The notes below the pieces were generated by a model that was given only the letters and a program-made list of their open reading frames with translations, was not told where the DNA came from and did not search any database. Below are positions 4,952 to 7,766 of a DNA stretch of 7,766 nucleotides, piece by piece. A program made the translations under genes and the position numbers. Location: assembly GCA_964618845.1 (NCBI GenBank), contig CAZUCU010000028.1, forward strand, positions 1 to 7,766, read 5' to 3'. Source of the stretch: CAZUCU01 sp964618845 (GTDB taxonomy: Bacteria; Patescibacteriota; Minisyncoccia; Phycocordibacterales; JAACPR01). The first letter of the stretch is position 1; each line of letters begins with the position of its first letter.

Positions 4952-6196
4952 TTAATTTAATTCTTCCAATACTTCTTTTACTTTATCAAAATCACTCCAA
5001 GACTCTTTTTTACCACCTGCTCGCATTATGTATGGGTCGGTTCCTTTTCCCGTAATCAAAACAACATCGCCAGAATTTGCTTTTAGAATTGCTTTTTTAA
5101 TGGCTTCTTTTCTGTCCATTTCAATTTCTAATTTATTAAAATCAATTTCTGTTTTCATTTCATTTACAATTTGTGAAGGATTTTCATCGTATGGATCTTC
5201 ATCTGTGAGAATTATTTGATCACAAAAATTATTTGCAATTTTTGCCATTTCTGGGCGTTTCCATTTATCTCTGCCACCACCGGTGTTTCCAAGGACACAA
5301 ATTTTTCTTTTTCTTTCAAAAGCAGAATATATTGCTTCCAATGAATCAGGGGTGTGTGCATAATCCACAACAATTTCAATTTCACGATTATTTGGAACAA
5401 ACTGCGCGCGTCCTTTTATCTCTTTTAATTTTGCAATCCCTTCAACAATTTTTTCTTCAGGAATTTCAAAATGTTTTGCAATTGCGATTGCTACCAGAAT
5501 ATTATAAATATTAAATTCTCCCACAAGGGAAGAAGTATAAGTTGTATTTTCAAGTGCAAAAGAAATAGGGGAAGTTGAATCAATATGAACATCTTTTAAA
5601 CTAAAACTTTTTGCCTCACCCTTGTATCTTTCAACAAAATCGTTTACGTGTTCACTATCTTCATTAACTATCAAGACACCACTTTTCTTTTGCAGATTAT
5701 CAACCATTCTAATTTTTGCCTTTTTGTATTTTTCAAAAGACCCGTGATTTTCAATGTGTTCGGGTGAAAGATTTGTAAAAATAAAAGCATCGGTATAAAT
5801 GAATTTGTGACGAAACTGTTTAGATCCCTCTGAAGTCATTTCTATAATTGCAAAATCACATTTGGCTTTTACTGCATCAAAAATAAATTTTTGCATGAAG
5901 AATCGCCCGGGCATCGACATTTTGTATTTATTTGGAGTAATCTTTTCTCCAATTTTGAAATGGATAGTGCTTGTCATTGCGGTTTTGTATCCCGCAGTTT
6001 GAAAAATTGAATTTATTAATTCAACCGTTGTGGATTTTCCCTTTGTTCCTGTTACTCCGATAATTTTAATTTTATTAGCAGGGAACCCATATCTGATTGC
6101 TCCCACAAGTGAAAGTAAATAATGATAAATTGGCTGTCCCATTTTGTAGAGTTTTTTGGGTATAAATTTTTCAATTTTTCTTAAAATTTTGTCCAT
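4952..6196 (-). CDS. MurE-like Mur ligase lacking the N-terminal UDP-substrate domain
   Basis: An ATP-dependent Mur-family ligase, closest by motif to MurE, which adds the third residue of the peptidoglycan stem peptide in the cytosol. Seen in order: P-loop GVTGTKGKSTT (47-57), the IEMTSEG region (118-124), NLSPEHIENHGSFEKYKKAK with Lys161 as candidate carbamylated lysine, KGRAQF (261-266), VDYAHTPDSLE (277-287), GGGRDKWKRPEMA (306-318) and ITGKGTD (381-387). Only about 45 residues precede the P-loop; full MurE has about 100, forming the UDP-MurNAc-binding domain, and totals near 490 aa against 414 here. The meso-diaminopimelate motif DNPR is replaced by DEDPYDENP (332-340). The ATG fits the promoter spacing, and the sequence just upstream is intergenic, so truncation by a wrong start is unlikely. 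It could instead be a ligase for a different amino acid or a MurT-like enzyme. Confidence 0.85.
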   Translation of the reverse strand: MDKILRKIEKFIPKKLYKMGQPIYHYLLSLVGAIRYGFPANKIKIIGVTGTKGKSTTVELINSIFQTAGYKTAMTSTIHFKIGEKITPNKYKMSMPGRFFMQKFIFDAVKAKCDFAIIEMTSEGSKQFRHKFIYTDAFIFTNLSPEHIENHGSFEKYKKAKIRMVDNLQKKSGVLIVNEDSEHVNDFVERYKGEAKSFSLKDVHIDSTSPISFALENTTYTSSLVGEFNIYNILVAIAIAKHFEIPEEKIVEGIAKLKEIKGRAQFVPNNREIEIVVDYAHTPDSLEAIYSAFERKRKICVLGNTGGGRDKWKRPEMAKIANNFCDQIILTDEDPYDENPSQIVNEMKTEIDFNKLEIEMDRKEAIKKAILKANSGDVVLITGKGTDPYIMRAGGKKESWSDFDKVKEVLEELN

Positions 6197-6202
6197 CTTT
6201 AT

Positions 6203-6211
6203 AGGATATCA
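6203..6211 (-). promoter_or_regulatory. extended -10 promoter of the MurE-like gene, leaderless
   Basis: On the minus strand TGA-TATCCT (hexamer 6208-6203) ends 6 nt before the ATG at 6196. This is the same geometry as at holA and the amidase gene, with a weaker hexamer. Confidence 0.5.
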
Positions 6212-6243
6212 TTTTTTTCTCAGATTTCATCTATGTGACTTTT

Positions 6244-6252
6244 TGCTATAAT
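6244..6252 (+). promoter_or_regulatory. extended -10 promoter of the last gene, leaderless
   Basis: TGC-TATAAT, a perfect hexamer at 6247-6252, ends 6 nt before the ATG at 6259. It is divergent from the MurE-like promoter within a 62-bp intergenic region, and the two -10 boxes are 38 bp apart. Confidence 0.65.
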
Positions 6253-6258
6253 ACCTCT

Positions 6259-7766
6259 ATGGAAAACTTTGAACCAGAATTCATAAAAAATAAATATTGG
6301 AACAAGGAAGAATTTCGAGATGCCACTGAGCAAACAGCCAAAAGGACAAAGAAAAGGAGGGGTGAGAAAGTTTCTCAAAAACCTCAAGACAAGATCACAA
6401 ACTATCTTGAACGATTCCAAGAAATCACTGACAGAGAAGACCCAGAACAAAGACAAAGAGGAGTTGATGCTATAGAACATCTAATAGACAAAAAATATAT
6501 AATAAAGCCAAAAAACATACCAGATGAATATATCAAAGGAATTCTTCTTGGCAACGAAGCTGAATTCTTGGGTTATGAGAGAGATTCCATAAAAGACGAA
6601 CAAGTCAAACAAACAATACTTGCTTCTTTAGAAAAGAAAATAAACAACAAACTAGATACCTACCAAATACCCCCAGAACATCGCAAACAACTTGAGGATA
6701 TGATCATTACTGATCAAACATCAAGAATACACGATTGGCTTGCTTATCTCACAAGCCAAGAAGTCCAAGATATACCACTATCATTTAGATACTGGGCGTT
6801 TGCAGAAGTGCTAAAACAAGGAGACTATGACCCCACAAGGGGAGAATACAACAGACGAACCACAGAAACGGTTGCAAACTTCCCAGAACTTGACCAACAA
6901 GCTCTTGCTCTTGTATTTGATGAAGTAGAGAGAAAATACACACACAAACCATCAACACTCCAAATAACAGATGAGCAAAAACAACAAGAATTCAAAGAAC
7001 TGTTAAAAACAGAAAACTTTGGGAGGCTCTATGCTTTCATGCAAAAACATGTTAACTTTCTAAGACTTCCATCAGAGAGACTGATGATAACAGATGGAGA
7101 GTGGAAAATATTCTCCAAAGGTTCATCTCCAACAGAATTAACAACAACACTTCAAGGATTTCAAACTAAATGGTGTATAGCAGGAGAAGGTTCTGCAACC
7201 ACTTATTTAAAAGATAGTGATGTCCATATTTATTTTTCAAAAGACATAGACGGACAAAACACAATTCCTCGAGCTTGTATTGTGGACAAAGAACAACACG
7301 GTATCACTGAAGTTAGGGGAATCATCTTTAACGAAAATGCCAAACAACACTTGGATGATTATATCGCTCCTGTGGTTGCAGATAAATTAAAATCTATGGA
7401 AGGAGGTGAGAAGTGGCAGACACAAATGGAAGACATGAAGAAATTGAGTGAAATTCATTTTAAATATCTTCAAGGAGAACTACTTTCAAAAAAGGAATTA
7501 GTCTTCCTCTATGAAATCGACAAACCAATAAAGAATTCTGGATATGGCAAAGACCCACGAATCGAAGAGATACTCTCCAAACGAAACAAAATGGAAGACG
7601 CCACAACTATCTTTGAATGCACACGAGAACAAATTGCAACAAATCAATCAGAAGTGAACGAAAACACCAAAGTATACATCGGAGAATGGAACCCAACAAT
7701 ATTCAAAACCATCAAACAATTTCCAAACATCATACACTTATATGAATCTTTTCCTGATAAGAAATT
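6259..7766 (+). CDS. large uncharacterised protein with a WCIAG motif, 3' end outside the window
   Basis: The frame is open from the ATG at 6259 to the window edge: 502 codons plus two bases, with no stop. I cannot name the family. Residues 1-60 are charged and basic (TAKRTKKRRGEK), and 60-290 look helical. The most structured part, 280-380, has GEWKIFSKG, then TKWCIAGEGSATTYLKDSDVHIYFSK (304-328), IPRACIV (336-342) and ITEVRGI (349-355). This alternation of strands with a Trp-Cys-x-Ala-Gly core suggests a compact domain; it faintly recalls the PcfJ-like family, from memory only. A second segment near the edge (472-502) has VYIGEWNPTIFKTIKQFPNI and HLYESFPD. It has no signal peptide or membrane helix, so it is probably cytosolic. 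Codon use differs sharply from its neighbours: asparagine is 18 AAC to 4 AAT here, against 3 to 31 in the amidase gene, which suggests separate origin or selection. It has its own leaderless promoter. Confidence 0.85.
   Translation, partial: MENFEPEFIKNKYWNKEEFRDATEQTAKRTKKRRGEKVSQKPQDKITNYLERFQEITDREDPEQRQRGVDAIEHLIDKKYIIKPKNIPDEYIKGILLGNEAEFLGYERDSIKDEQVKQTILASLEKKINNKLDTYQIPPEHRKQLEDMIITDQTSRIHDWLAYLTSQEVQDIPLSFRYWAFAEVLKQGDYDPTRGEYNRRTTETVANFPELDQQALALVFDEVERKYTHKPSTLQITDEQKQQEFKELLKTENFGRLYAFMQKHVNFLRLPSERLMITDGEWKIFSKGSSPTELTTTLQGFQTKWCIAGEGSATTYLKDSDVHIYFSKDIDGQNTIPRACIVDKEQHGITEVRGIIFNENAKQHLDDYIAPVVADKLKSMEGGEKWQTQMEDMKKLSEIHFKYLQGELLSKKELVFLYEIDKPIKNSGYGKDPRIEEILSKRNKMEDATTIFECTREQIATNQSEVNENTKVYIGEWNPTIFKTIKQFPNIIHLYESFPDKK

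Noticed and set aside
1..7766. CRISPR arrays, insertion sequences, attachment sites and phage genes.
   Set aside because: No spaced direct repeats, transposase-like frames, terminal inverted repeats or integrase were seen. The tRNA-Lys 3' end has no obvious duplicated copy elsewhere in the window.

Overview
This AT-rich window (about one third G+C by eye) most likely comes from a Patescibacteria/CPR bacterium, probably a Parcubacteria-like lineage. The evidence is indirect. The core proteins are short or pared down: a DNA polymerase III delta of only 235 aa and a MurE-type ligase lacking its N-terminal substrate domain. The Fpg carries the long mid-domain insertion I associate with that group. 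The tRNA has no encoded CCA, and several genes appear to be transcribed without a leader. The standard code reads cleanly throughout; all stops seen are TAA or TAG.

Layout. 15-519 (+): a Phd/YefM-type antitoxin overlapping a RelE-like toxin gene that is broken by a TAA at codon 11. 535-1242 (+): holA, containing a small heptamer repeat. 1241-1272: a hairpin terminator facing the minus strand. 1287-1721 (-): an unrecognised 144-aa coiled-coil protein. 1778-2275 (-): a SpoU/TrmH-type RNA methyltransferase, whose ATG abuts the ATG of the divergent DoxX-like membrane protein (2276-2677, +). 2752-2825 (+): tRNA-Lys(UUU). 2830-3720 (-): Fpg/MutM DNA glycosylase, divergent from a secreted N-acetylmuramoyl-L-alanine amidase with a peptidoglycan-binding domain (3744-4946, +). 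4952-6196 (-): MurE-like ligase, convergent with the amidase and 5 bp away. 6259-7766 (+): the first 502 codons of a large unrecognised protein with very different codon use.

Functionally this is mostly a housekeeping neighbourhood: replication, RNA modification, oxidised-base repair, and building and cutting peptidoglycan. It includes a decayed toxin-antitoxin pair and one probable accessory gene at the right edge.

The strongest unlisted signal is in the promoters. Four genes (holA, amidase, MurE-like ligase, the last gene) have an extended -10 element (TGn followed by a TATAAT-like hexamer) ending exactly 6 nt before the ATG, which predicts transcription starting on the A of the start codon. 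The fpg/amidase pair appears to share a two-way promoter with overlapping -10 hexamers. The methyltransferase/DoxX pair has directly abutting start codons, so the DoxX promoter must lie inside the methyltransferase coding sequence.
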